Shown: piece by piece, positions 1 through 6,758 of the stretch | Numbering within the stretch: the first letter of the stretch is position 1 | Layout of the letters: every line of letters starts with the position of its first letter | Source of the DNA: an uncultured Christensenellaceae bacterium | GTDB lineage: Bacteria > Bacillota_A > Clostridia > Christensenellales > UBA3700 | Assembly: GCA_944381335.1 (NCBI GenBank) | Contig: CALWKT010000028.1 | Location: 1 to 8,891 of the forward strand | DNA: 8,891 bases | Reading direction: 5' to 3' | Made by a program: the position numbers and the translations under genes | Notes under the pieces: model-generated | Databases searched by the model: none | The model's input: the letters and a program-made list of their open reading frames with translations, nothing else | Told to the model about the DNA's origin: nothing

Positions 1-713
1 AGGTCGAGTTTGAAGACCTGCCCGCCGTATATGATCAGATATCCCAGACCCGCGCGGGATACCAGATACTCGCCCATGATCGTGCCCACCCAGCACAGCC
101 CGACGTTTATTTTGAGCGCGGATATTATCGTCGGAACGTTGGACGGAAGCACCAGGTATACGAGTTTCTGGAATTTAGTCGCGTTCATCGTGTCCATAAG
201 AGTGAGTTTCCCTTTGTCTACTTCCATAAAACCGTTCAGAGTGCTGAGTACGGTTATTATCAGCGATATCATCAGCGCCATCACGATTATTGCGCCCGTG
301 CCCGCGCCGACCCAGATGATTATGATGGGACCGAGCGCGATCTTGGGCAGTGCGTTCAGCACGACCAGGTGAGGTTCGAGTACCTCTCTGAGAGCGTCGC
401 ACCACCAGAGGGCGATAGCGATCAGCGTGCCCAGCGCGGTTGCAAGAAGAAAACTGACCACCGTTTCGTACAACGTGACTCCGGCGTGCCTGAAAAGGGA
501 GCCGTCTTCCGCAAGCGTCAGAAAGGTTTGCCAGATCCGGCTCGGGCATGACGTGATGAAAGAATCGATCGCGCCTGTTCTGGCGAGAAGTTCCCACAGC
601 GCAAGGGCGACTACGAGTACGCCTATGCGCAATAAGTTTATCACCGCTTTGCGCCGTTTTGCCGCCGCGAGGTATTTTTTATGCTCGGGAGAGCAGTTCT
701 GCGTATTTTTCAT
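1..713 (-). CDS. ABC importer permease, NitT/TauT (SsuC-like) class, C-terminus cut off
   Basis: Inner component of the importer encoded with the next two genes; it would form the membrane channel, probably as a homodimer. The frame is open from an ATG at 713 to the left edge (237 residues). Hydrophobic segments lie at about residues 28-44, 83-104, 117-160 and 192-215. The cytoplasmic ATPase-contact loop (EAA-like) lies at about 166-190, ending in the typical LVLPSNVP; the usual Gly of the loop appears to be Asn177. It is followed by the family-typical GEYLVSRAGLGYLI (214-227). Family members are about 250-260 residues, so roughly 15-20 residues are missing. AAGGA sits 8 bases before the ATG, and the start is 4 bases after the ATPase stop, so the genes are co-transcribed and probably coupled. 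The family is clear; the substrate (sulfonate, taurine, thiamine precursor or other) is not. Confidence 0.9.
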   Translation of the reverse strand, partial: MKNTQNCSPEHKKYLAAAKRRKAVINLLRIGVLVVALALWELLARTGAIDSFITSCPSRIWQTFLTLAEDGSLFRHAGVTLYETVVSFLLATALGTLIAIALWWCDALREVLEPHLVVLNALPKIALGPIIIIWVGAGTGAIIVMALMISLIITVLSTLNGFMEVDKGKLTLMDTMNATKFQKLVYLVLPSNVPTIISALKINVGLCWVGTIMGEYLVSRAGLGYLIIYGGQVFKLD

Positions 714-717
714 AGTA

Positions 718-1560
718 TCAGTCCTTTTTGCTTTGAAGGTTTTTCCAGATGTCCTCGAAGTACTTCTGAAAGAGTGGCGATTCTCTGCGCGTAAGGGGAT
801 CAAGCTCCTTGATCGGAGAGAGGTCGACGATTTTTCCGACTTCCGCCGGTCTTGCCGTCAGAATGACGATCCTGTCGCACATTGAGATCGCTTCGGATAT
901 GTCGTGAGTGACGAATACCGCCGTTTTCCTTTCGTTTTTTATTATTGAATGTACGTCTCCGACGACGTGAAGTCTTGTCTGAAAATCAAGCGCGCCGAAC
1001 GGTTCGTCCAGGAGCAGGAGTTCGGGCGCCGTCGCAAGGGTGCGTATCAGCGCGACTCTCTGCCTCATGCCGCCCGAAAGCTGAGACGGGTAGCGGTTTT
1101 TGAAATCGCCCAGCCCGTATTTGTCGAGGAGGGCGAACGCATAGTCGCGTTTTCCTTTCGTTTTCTTTATCTTCGCGCCCAGCAGAACGTTCTGAGAGAT
1201 TGTCAGCCAGGGGAAAAGCTCGTCGCGTTGCAGCATATAGCCGCATTTGTCGCGGTTTTCCCCGGCAGACGCGCCGTCTACCGTTACGTTGCCGGCAGAC
1301 GGTTTTATTATGCCTGAAATTATGGACAAAACGGTTGTCTTGCCGCAGCCGCTCGGACCTACAACGCCGAGGAGTTCACCTCTTTTTACTTCAAAAGTCA
1401 GACTGTTGAGCGCGAGCGTTTCGCCCGTCTTGTCATGATAGGTCAGAGAAACGTCTTCAAACCTTACGAGCGCGTCGTTCGTCGCGTTTTCAGATCCTGA
1501 AACATGGGCAGATGTTCTTTTCGCGCAAGTGTTCTCAGTGGAGATCTTCTTTTCCTCCAT
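718..1560 (-). CDS. ABC importer ATPase, NitT/TauT (SsuB/TauB-like) class
   Basis: Cytoplasmic ATP-hydrolysing subunit that would drive the adjacent permease. From the chosen start (280 residues) it has Walker A GPSGCGKTT at 68-76, a Q-loop Gln at 111 in LQRDELFPWLT, the signature LSGGMRQR at 161-168, Walker B LLLLDEP at 181-187 and the H-loop His at 219 in VTHD, so it should be catalytically competent. I chose the ATG at 1560 because GGAGG lies 8 bases before it. An in-frame GTG at 1569 would add three residues but overlaps that ribosome site. The N-terminus carries about 30 polar residues before the ABC domain, longer than in most relatives, with no better internal start. It lies 25 bases after the binding-protein gene and 4 before the permease. 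Function is certain at family level; substrate unknown. Confidence 0.95.
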   Translation of the reverse strand: MEEKKISTENTCAKRTSAHVSGSENATNDALVRFEDVSLTYHDKTGETLALNSLTFEVKRGELLGVVGPSGCGKTTVLSIISGIIKPSAGNVTVDGASAGENRDKCGYMLQRDELFPWLTISQNVLLGAKIKKTKGKRDYAFALLDKYGLGDFKNRYPSQLSGGMRQRVALIRTLATAPELLLLDEPFGALDFQTRLHVVGDVHSIIKNERKTAVFVTHDISEAISMCDRIVILTARPAEVGKIVDLSPIKELDPLTRRESPLFQKYFEDIWKNLQSKKD

Positions 1561-1585
1561 TTTCTTCACCTCCGTATTTACCGCG

Positions 1586-2599
1586 TTACGCGAGAGACTT
1601 TGCGTACTCAGTCGCCTTTTCTGCGAACGAGAGGTTGACGATCTTGCCGAAGTCTGTCTTTGAATCCATCACGCCGGCTTCTATGATCACGTCCTGAAGT
1701 CTGTCGAAGTCCTCCTCGTCGGGCACGAGAGAGGGCGAGTATGCGCCGATATCCTTGTATGCCTGTATAGCGTTTGCGAGTGTCGCCACGTCGCTGCCGG
1801 CGAACGAGGGGGAAATAAGGCGCGCGATCTCTTCGCTGTCAGTGTTGTAGACGTATTCTATCGCGCGGGCGATCGCGTTGCAGAAAGCCTGAATCTTTTC
1901 AGGGTTCTGCTCAATATAACTCTGTTTTGCGCTGAATGCGGTGAAGGGCATATCGCCGGCGGCTTCGCCTACCGACGCCACGATGTATCCGGTGCCCTGA
2001 GCTTCCATTTCAGACGCCGCAGGCTCGAACATGGTGCAGAAGTCGCCCGTACCGCCTATGAACGCCGCGCCTATCAGGTCGTACTGGACGTCGTAATTTA
2101 TCGTCACGTTCACTCCGTCGGTCAGACCGTTTATGAGCATTGCGTGTTCAAGCGCCATAGCCGGCACGCCGCCGCGCCTTCCGCCTATGACCTCTTTGCC
2201 TGCCATATCGCTCCATTCAAAGTCGGGCATCGGCTGTCTTGCCATCAGGAAAGAACCGTCTTTTTCGGTAAGTTGTCCAAAAATTATCGGGAAATCGTCG
2301 TCCTTTTCCGCGGCTACGTAAATTACCGCTTCGGGTCCGTGGAAACCTATGTCTGCCTGACCTGACAGGACTGCGGTCATGCATTTGTCCGCTCCGCCGC
2401 CGTTGGAAAGTTCGATCGTGATGCCTTCTTCCTCGAAAAAGCCGCCGTCGATCGCGACGTACAGGGGAGCATAGAACACGGAATGAGTGACTTCTATCAG
2501 TCTTATCGCGTCCTGCTCGGGGGTGCAGCCTGCGAAACAGAACACCGTCGCGACCGCAAGCACGCAACATATCATCAGTAAAGTTATTGCTTTTTTCAT
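1586..2599 (-). CDS. ABC importer substrate-binding lipoprotein, NMT1/SsuA/ThiY-like
   Basis: Extracytoplasmic receptor that would capture the solute and hand it to the downstream permease/ATPase. The 337-residue product begins with a lipoprotein signal: two Lys, a hydrophobic stretch at about 4-22, and the lipobox FAGC with Cys25 as the acylation site. The mature part has features of the NMT1/SsuA family: THSVFYAPLYVA (38-49), GFFEEEGI (53-60), the ligand-loop NGGGADK (66-72), GQADIGFHGPE (80-90) and IGGRRGGVPAM (138-148). AAGGAGG precedes the ATG by 4 bases and the first codons encode the expected signal peptide, so the start is firm. It is the first gene of the importer operon, which agrees with receptors being made in excess. 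Possible substrates include sulfonates, HMP-type thiamine precursors and similar small molecules; no neighbour or riboswitch decides this. Confidence 0.92.
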   Translation of the reverse strand: MKKAITLLMICCVLAVATVFCFAGCTPEQDAIRLIEVTHSVFYAPLYVAIDGGFFEEEGITIELSNGGGADKCMTAVLSGQADIGFHGPEAVIYVAAEKDDDFPIIFGQLTEKDGSFLMARQPMPDFEWSDMAGKEVIGGRRGGVPAMALEHAMLINGLTDGVNVTINYDVQYDLIGAAFIGGTGDFCTMFEPAASEMEAQGTGYIVASVGEAAGDMPFTAFSAKQSYIEQNPEKIQAFCNAIARAIEYVYNTDSEEIARLISPSFAGSDVATLANAIQAYKDIGAYSPSLVPDEEDFDRLQDVIIEAGVMDSKTDFGKIVNLSFAEKATEYAKSLA

Positions 2600-2613
2600 T
2601 TTGCCTCCTTGAT

Positions 2614-2627
2614 TGTCTTAAAAGACA
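2614..2627. promoter_or_regulatory. Candidate operator dyad upstream of importer operon
   Basis: A perfect inverted repeat TGTCTT-AA-AAGACA (6-2-6) lies 15 bases upstream of the binding-protein ATG and just before its ribosome site. On the minus strand a TATTAT (2632-2627) abuts it and could be a -10 box, which would place the dyad over the transcription start, a usual repressor position. No convincing -35 hexamer is present at 16-18 bp, so the promoter is uncertain. The dyad is seen; a regulatory role is inference. It might instead be a small leader hairpin, although a 2-base loop is too tight for full pairing. Confidence 0.35.
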
Positions 2628-2919
2628 TAATACATATTATTCCGGCGGCGTGATTTTTGTACTTTGACTTGTTTTTCCGGAAGCGTTGAAACAAAGCAAA
2701 TAAGGATAGAGATCGCATAATGAGAAAAATTCCCGCCGTCGTTTTCTTGAAATCGAAAGCGTTCAGATTTATGGACAAAACGGTGTAATATAAGAAGCCT
2801 TGAGTCCTGAACCGGTCGGTTTTCGGGCGGGTACGGCAACGAGCCTTAGGCGCGGAGTGAGTGCGCAGAGGGCTGTGGCGGCGTATAAAAAATTGTGCGG
2901 TATATATAATTAAAATAAG
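2628..2919. other. Intergenic region between divergent operons, no gene recognised
   Basis: About 290 bases between the divergent importer and pgsA operons. I see no tRNA, no recognisable riboswitch core, and no reading frame with a ribosome site. Small symmetric elements are TTCCGGAA (2675-2682), AACCG-GT-CGGTT (2810-2821) and GCGC arms at 2850-2853 and 2863-2866. None has the shape of a terminator. The stretch 2800-2880 is G-rich on the plus strand, while 2881-2919 is very AT-rich (tatatataattaaaata), which could be an UP-like element for the pgsA promoter. Nothing here can be assigned a function with confidence. Confidence 0.4.
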
Positions 2920-2948
2920 TTGATAACGGGTGCTCCTTGTGCTATAAT
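2920..2948 (+). promoter_or_regulatory. Sigma-A-type promoter for pgsA operon
   Basis: A -35 box TTGATA (2920-2925) is followed by a 17-bp spacer and a perfect -10 TATAAT (2943-2948), preceded by the extended -10 element TGC (2940-2942). The upstream 20 bases are AT-rich. Initiation would fall near 2955, giving a leader of about 24 bases that contains the GAGAGGA ribosome site before the ATG at 2979. Five of six -35 bases and all -10 bases match consensus at optimal spacing, so this is the best promoter in the window and should serve the whole plus-strand gene run. Confidence 0.85.
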
Positions 2949-2978
2949 TCATAAGTACAACACATCATGAGAGGAAAT

Positions 2979-3818
2979 ATGCAGTTTTCGAAAAAGGATT
3001 TGTTTACGGTGCCCAACATCCTGACGTATATCAGGCTGATTTGCGTGCCCGTATTTATCGGAATGATGATCGCTTACTGCGTCGATAAGACGGCGACGGA
3101 GTATCTGTGGGCGGCTTTCGGACTGTTCGTCTTCGCAAGTGCTACAGATATAGCAGACGGCTTCATCGCAAGACGTTTCAACCTCATTTCCGATATCGGA
3201 AAAGTGCTTGATCCGGTCGCGGACAAACTTCTGCAAGGGTTTGCGATACTTATGCTCGGCATTGCCGGCAACGTGAACTGGGCTTTTGTCGCGATCATCG
3301 TCGCCAAGGAAATATTCATCGGTGTGACAAGCAAATACTTTATGCGCGCAAGCAAGCGCCAGGTAGAGCAGATGGCGAACAAGTGGGGCAAGTACGCGGC
3401 GCTCACCGTGTTCATCGGGCTTTTCTTCGCCTTCCTTGTTCCGTTCAGCAAAGTGATAGAGATAGCGGACATCGTGATACTTTCTATCGGCAGTTTACTT
3501 GCCGTAATTGCGGCGACTCAGTACACCGTCATATACTGCAAACAGCTTTCGCAGGTCAGAAAGAGCGGGATACTAGACGTGCTGGACGAGAACGGCAATC
3601 CTCTGGACGGCAGGGATATCGCCGTGGTCAGAGCGGAGTACGGACTCAAGGATTACCACAACAGGAGCGTAATGGTTGACGTTGTGGCGAAAGAGCAGGA
3701 AAACGGCGTTGAAGCCGGGGCAGACGGCGCTGACGCCGGCAACGTCGCAGACGGTGAAGAAAACGCGCAGTCTCAGGTCCCGGAAGCAAAGCCGGACGAC
3801 GGAGAAAAGAAGGAATGA
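2979..3818 (+). CDS. pgsA: CDP-alcohol phosphatidyltransferase, PgsA type, with long acidic C-terminal tail
   Basis: Probable CDP-diacylglycerol--glycerol-3-phosphate 3-phosphatidyltransferase, a membrane enzyme making phosphatidylglycerol phosphate from CDP-DAG. The full CDP-OH-P signature D-x2-DG-x2-AR-x8-G-x3-D-x3-D is intact, with key residues D57, D60, G61, A64, R65, G74, D78 and D82. The N-terminal FTVPNILTYIRL (9-20) is typical of PgsA. Several transmembrane helices fill residues 1-190. I start at the ATG at 2979, which has GAGAGGA just before it; an in-frame ATG at 2967 has no ribosome site and would add four residues. Residues from about 192 to 279 are a soluble tail, charged, then rich in Glu, Asp, Gly and Ala; usual PgsA proteins are about 180-200 residues. 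It is first in the operon. Another CDP-alcohol transferase, such as a cardiolipin-synthase-like one, is possible, but the N-terminal motif favours PgsA. Confidence 0.87.
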   Translation: MQFSKKDLFTVPNILTYIRLICVPVFIGMMIAYCVDKTATEYLWAAFGLFVFASATDIADGFIARRFNLISDIGKVLDPVADKLLQGFAILMLGIAGNVNWAFVAIIVAKEIFIGVTSKYFMRASKRQVEQMANKWGKYAALTVFIGLFFAFLVPFSKVIEIADIVILSIGSLLAVIAATQYTVIYCKQLSQVRKSGILDVLDENGNPLDGRDIAVVRAEYGLKDYHNRSVMVDVVAKEQENGVEAGADGADAGNVADGEENAQSQVPEAKPDDGEKKE

Positions 3819-4048
3819 GTCTTTTCGGCGCGATAGTTGAATTCAGTCCCGAGAGGCTCCTCGAGCCTGGAGTGATAACCGGGCTTGTCCTGATGGTCGT
3901 CGGGCTGATAACCGTGCTGGGCAGCGGGATAATCGCGGACGCGCTTCCCGTCGTTGAAGAAAAGAGGGAATTCTGGCGCAACGTCGTCAGGATGGCGGGT
4001 GCGGTCCTGCTTCTTGCGGGTGGAATAACCGCTGTGCTTTGCGCCTGA
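3815..4048 (+). CDS. Small two-helix membrane protein, function unknown
   Basis: A 77-residue protein that I do not recognise. It has two hydrophobic segments, about residues 19-41 (Gly/Val/Leu-rich) and 58-76, joined by a short charged loop containing VVEEKREFWRN (46-56). The N-terminal 18 residues look amphipathic. Its ATG overlaps the pgsA stop by four bases (ATGA), and GGAG lies 10 bases before it within the pgsA end, so it is probably translationally coupled to pgsA. That coupling and its size suggest a membrane partner or accessory of the phosphatidyltransferase, or a general envelope protein; both are inference. The coding case rests on the overlap, the ribosome site, clean helix/loop structure and the lack of another use for this stretch. 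Confidence 0.7.
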   Translation: MSLFGAIVEFSPERLLEPGVITGLVLMVVGLITVLGSGIIADALPVVEEKREFWRNVVRMAGAVLLLAGGITAVLCA

Positions 4049-4053
4049 GCGCA

Positions 4054-4079
4054 TCCGCTGCCGGCAAACCGGGCGCGGA
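4054..4079 (+). other. Imperfect hairpin between small membrane gene and valS
   Basis: Five bases after the stop of the small membrane gene, TCCGC (4054-4058) can pair with GCGGA (4075-4079) and CCGG (4061-4064) with CCGG (4069-4072) around a CAAA loop, leaving a 2x2 internal loop. No run of T follows, so it is not a canonical intrinsic terminator. It may be an mRNA-processing or stability element, or chance in GC-rich DNA. Confidence 0.3.
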
Positions 4080-4133
4080 ATAAGAAACCGTTTCAGATAA
4101 CAATTTGTGAGGAATATACAGAGGTAAACAAAA

Positions 4134-6758
4134 ATGGAGATGTCAAAGACTTACGACCCACAGGAGTTTGAAAGCAGACTCTACAAGGAGTGGGAAGAAA
4201 AGGGGTATTTCAAAGCGGTCATAGACAAGAAAAAAGAACCGTTTACGATAATGATGCCGCCGCCCAACATCACGGGGCAGCTTCATCTGGGGCACGCGCT
4301 CGATCATACGATGCAGGACGTCATCACCCGTTTCAAGAGAATGAACGGTTTCTGCACGCTGTGGCTTCCGGGCGTGGACCACGCTTCTATCGCGACCGAG
4401 GTCAAGATCGTCAATCTGATGAAGGAAGAAGAAGGTCTGACCAAGCAGGACGTGGGCAGAGAAGGCTTTTTACAGCGCGCGTGGGCATGGAAAGAAAAAT
4501 ACGGCGACAGGATCGAGAAGCAGACGAGGTTCCTCGGGTCGTCCTGCGACTGGTCGCGCATGGCGTTCACGATGGACGAGCAGCGCTCCAAGGCGGTCAA
4601 AGAGGTGTTCGTCAATCTTTACAACAAAGGGCTTATTTACCGCGGCGACAGGATAATCAACTGGTGCCCGTCGTGCAAGACGGCACTTTCGGACGCCGAG
4701 GTCGAATATAGCGAGCAGGACTCGCATCTGTGGCATATCAGATATCCGCTTGCTGACGGAAGCGGAGAGATAGTCGTCGCAACGACCCGTCCCGAAACGA
4801 TACTGGGCGACACCGCGGTTGCGGTCAACCCCAAGGATGAGAGATACACGGATATGGTCGGCAAGACCCTGATCCTTCCCCTTGTCGGCAGAGAGATCCC
4901 GATCGTCGCGGACGATTATGTCGAAAAGGACTTCGGAAGCGGCGCGGTCAAGATCACTCCGGCGCACGATCCCAACGACTTCGAGGTCGGCAAACGCCAT
5001 AATCTTCCCGTCATCCGCGTGATGAACGACGACGGCTCGCTGAACGAGAACGCCGGCAAGTACTGCGGACTTTCCAGGCAGGACAGCAGAAAGGTCATCG
5101 TAGAAGATCTCGAAAAGGGCGGGTTCATGGTCAAGATCGAGAATTACAAGCACAACGTGGGGCAGTGCTACCGTTGCGGCTGTAACGTCGAGCCTATCGT
5201 TTCCAAACAGTGGTTCGTCAAAATGGACGTTCTCGCGAAACCCGCGATCGACGTCGTAAAGAAAAAGAAGGTCGAATTCATTCCGTCCAGATTCTCCAAG
5301 GTTTACCTCAACTGGATGGAAAACATAAAGGACTGGTGCGTATCACGTCAGCTCTGGTGGGGTCACCGTATTCCGGCGTACTACTGCCAGGATTGCGGAG
5401 AGACCGTCGTTGCGAAAGAGGCGCCGACCGTATGCCCCAAGTGCGGAGGCACGCATTTCAAGCAGGACGAGGACGTGCTCGACACATGGTTTTCGAGCGC
5501 GCTGTGGCCGTTCTCGACGCTCGGCTATCCGGACAAGACTGCGGATCTGAAATATTTCTATCCCAACAGCCTTCTCGTCACGGGCTACGACATAATTTTC
5601 TTCTGGGTCGCGAGAATGATATTCTCCGGTCTCGAACATATGGGCGACATCCCGTTCCCCGAAGTGCTGATCCACGGCATAGTCCGCGACCAGTACGGCA
5701 GGAAGATGAGCAAGTCTCTCGGCAACGGCGTGGATCCGCTCGACGTAATCAAGCAGTACGGCGCGGACAGCCTCAGATTCTCGCTGACTCAGGGCATTTC
5801 TCCCGGCGGAGACACCCGTTATATCGACGAAAAGACGCAGAGCGCGAGAAACTTCATGAATAAACTGTGGAACGCGTCGCGCTTCGTGCTGATGAACGCT
5901 GAAGGCGTAAAGACAAAGCCGATGGGCTCGTTCAGGCTCACCGTCGCCGACAAGTGGATCCTCTCCGGTCTCAACCGCACGGTGAAGGACGTCACCGCTG
6001 CGCTCAACAAGTACGAACTGGGTCTTGCCAACGCCAAACTTTACGACTTCGTATGGTCTCAGTTCTGCGACTGGTACATTGAGCTTTCCAAGACGGCGCT
6101 GTACGGCGGCGACGAGGACAAGAAGGCAAACACGGTGACGGTGCTTCTCTACGTGCTTGAAAACATTCTCAAGATGATGCATCCGTTCGTGCCGTTCATC
6201 ACGGAGGAGATATATCAGCATCTGCCCACGACAAAGGGCACGATCATGCTTGCGCCGTGGCCGCAGTATGAGAAGAAGTACACCTATTCCAAGGACAGGG
6301 CGTATTTCGAGAACGTGATGGAAGCGATCCGCGCGATCCGCAATATGAAAGCGGAAAAGGGCGTCGCGCCTTCCAAGAAAGTGAACATCCATCTCGTCGC
6401 AAGTCCGGTCAGAGAAAAGGAAGCCGATTACATCAGGAAACTCGCGGGCGTAGAGAGCATAGATTTCTGCGCGGACAAGTCGGGCATAAGCGGCAAGACC
6501 GTCTCTCTGTTCGGCGGTTACGGCGAAATAGTCGTCCCGCTCGGAGAACTGGTGGACATAGAAAAAGAGATAGAAAACCTGAACAAGGAACTCGAAAAGA
6601 CGAATTCCGAAATAAAGAGGAGCGAAGGACTGCTTGCCAACGTCGGCTTTACGTCCAAAGCCCCCAAAGCGCTCATTGAAAAAGAAGAGCAGAAGCTGCA
6701 GGCGAACAGAGAAAAGGCGCTCAAACTCCGTGCCCAGCTCGAAAGTATGAAGGACTGA
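4134..6758 (+). CDS. valS: Valyl-tRNA synthetase
   Basis: Class I aminoacyl-tRNA synthetase that charges tRNA-Val with valine in the cytoplasm. It has 874 residues, full length for Firmicutes ValRS. The ATP-binding HIGH motif appears as HLGH (51-54) in PPPNITGQLHLGHA, and KMSKS is at 524-528. The editing (CP1) domain spans roughly 190-340 and contains ATTRPETILGDTAVAV (216-231). Cys pairs CPSC (178-181), CYRC (345-348), CQDC (418-421) and CPKC (434-437) suggest zinc binding. The DVLDTWFSSALWPF stretch (447-460) is typical of this family. The anticodon-binding domain starts near 590, and a C-terminal charged coiled coil covers about 805-874. The start has GAGGT 8 bases upstream; a second ATG two codons on is less well spaced. 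It lies 85 bases after the small membrane gene and ends in a TGATG overlap with the HAD gene. No T-box leader is seen in front of it. Confidence 0.98.
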   Translation: MEMSKTYDPQEFESRLYKEWEEKGYFKAVIDKKKEPFTIMMPPPNITGQLHLGHALDHTMQDVITRFKRMNGFCTLWLPGVDHASIATEVKIVNLMKEEEGLTKQDVGREGFLQRAWAWKEKYGDRIEKQTRFLGSSCDWSRMAFTMDEQRSKAVKEVFVNLYNKGLIYRGDRIINWCPSCKTALSDAEVEYSEQDSHLWHIRYPLADGSGEIVVATTRPETILGDTAVAVNPKDERYTDMVGKTLILPLVGREIPIVADDYVEKDFGSGAVKITPAHDPNDFEVGKRHNLPVIRVMNDDGSLNENAGKYCGLSRQDSRKVIVEDLEKGGFMVKIENYKHNVGQCYRCGCNVEPIVSKQWFVKMDVLAKPAIDVVKKKKVEFIPSRFSKVYLNWMENIKDWCVSRQLWWGHRIPAYYCQDCGETVVAKEAPTVCPKCGGTHFKQDEDVLDTWFSSALWPFSTLGYPDKTADLKYFYPNSLLVTGYDIIFFWVARMIFSGLEHMGDIPFPEVLIHGIVRDQYGRKMSKSLGNGVDPLDVIKQYGADSLRFSLTQGISPGGDTRYIDEKTQSARNFMNKLWNASRFVLMNAEGVKTKPMGSFRLTVADKWILSGLNRTVKDVTAALNKYELGLANAKLYDFVWSQFCDWYIELSKTALYGGDEDKKANTVTVLLYVLENILKMMHPFVPFITEEIYQHLPTTKGTIMLAPWPQYEKKYTYSKDRAYFENVMEAIRAIRNMKAEKGVAPSKKVNIHLVASPVREKEADYIRKLAGVESIDFCADKSGISGKTVSLFGGYGEIVVPLGELVDIEKEIENLNKELEKTNSEIKRSEGLLANVGFTSKAPKALIEKEEQKLQANREKALKLRAQLESMKD

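Noticed and set aside
10..372. Plus-strand frame of 120 residues at the left edge
   Set aside because: It is antisense to the permease, whose minus-strand frame shows clear family motifs.
2810..2826. AACC-GGTC-GGTT followed by TT as a terminator
   Set aside because: Stem of four pairs and a run of only four T; too weak for intrinsic termination.
2823..2840. GGGCGGGTACGGCAACG, loosely like the T-box core AGGGTGGnACCGCG
   Set aside because: The strictly conserved GGTGGnACC positions do not match, and the stretch lies upstream of the pgsA promoter, so it would not be in the pgsA-valS transcript.
2901..2910. Second TATAAT (2905-2910) upstream of pgsA as another promoter
   Set aside because: No acceptable -35 box at 16-18 bp; more likely part of the AT-rich stretch ahead of the main promoter.
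2596..2952. Minus-strand frame of 118 residues upstream of the binding-protein gene, ending in an ATGA overlap with it
   Set aside because: No ribosome site before its ATG, it covers the strong pgsA promoter on the other strand, and the product has an irregular Arg/Ser/Lys-rich composition without motifs. The overlap is probably chance.
4091..4120. TTTCAG - 18 bp - TATACA as a promoter for valS
   Set aside because: Both boxes are weak, and a start about 7 bases after TATACA would remove the GAGGT ribosome site from the mRNA.
4470..5153. Minus-strand open frame (227 residues) opposite the valS editing domain
   Set aside because: Shadow of a well-supported gene, with Asp/Arg/Val-rich composition and no motif.
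5343..6392. Long minus-strand open frame (349 residues) opposite valS
   Set aside because: It lies fully antisense to a certain valS, its composition is His/Arg/Val-rich as expected for the reverse of GC-rich codons, and it has no recognisable domain.
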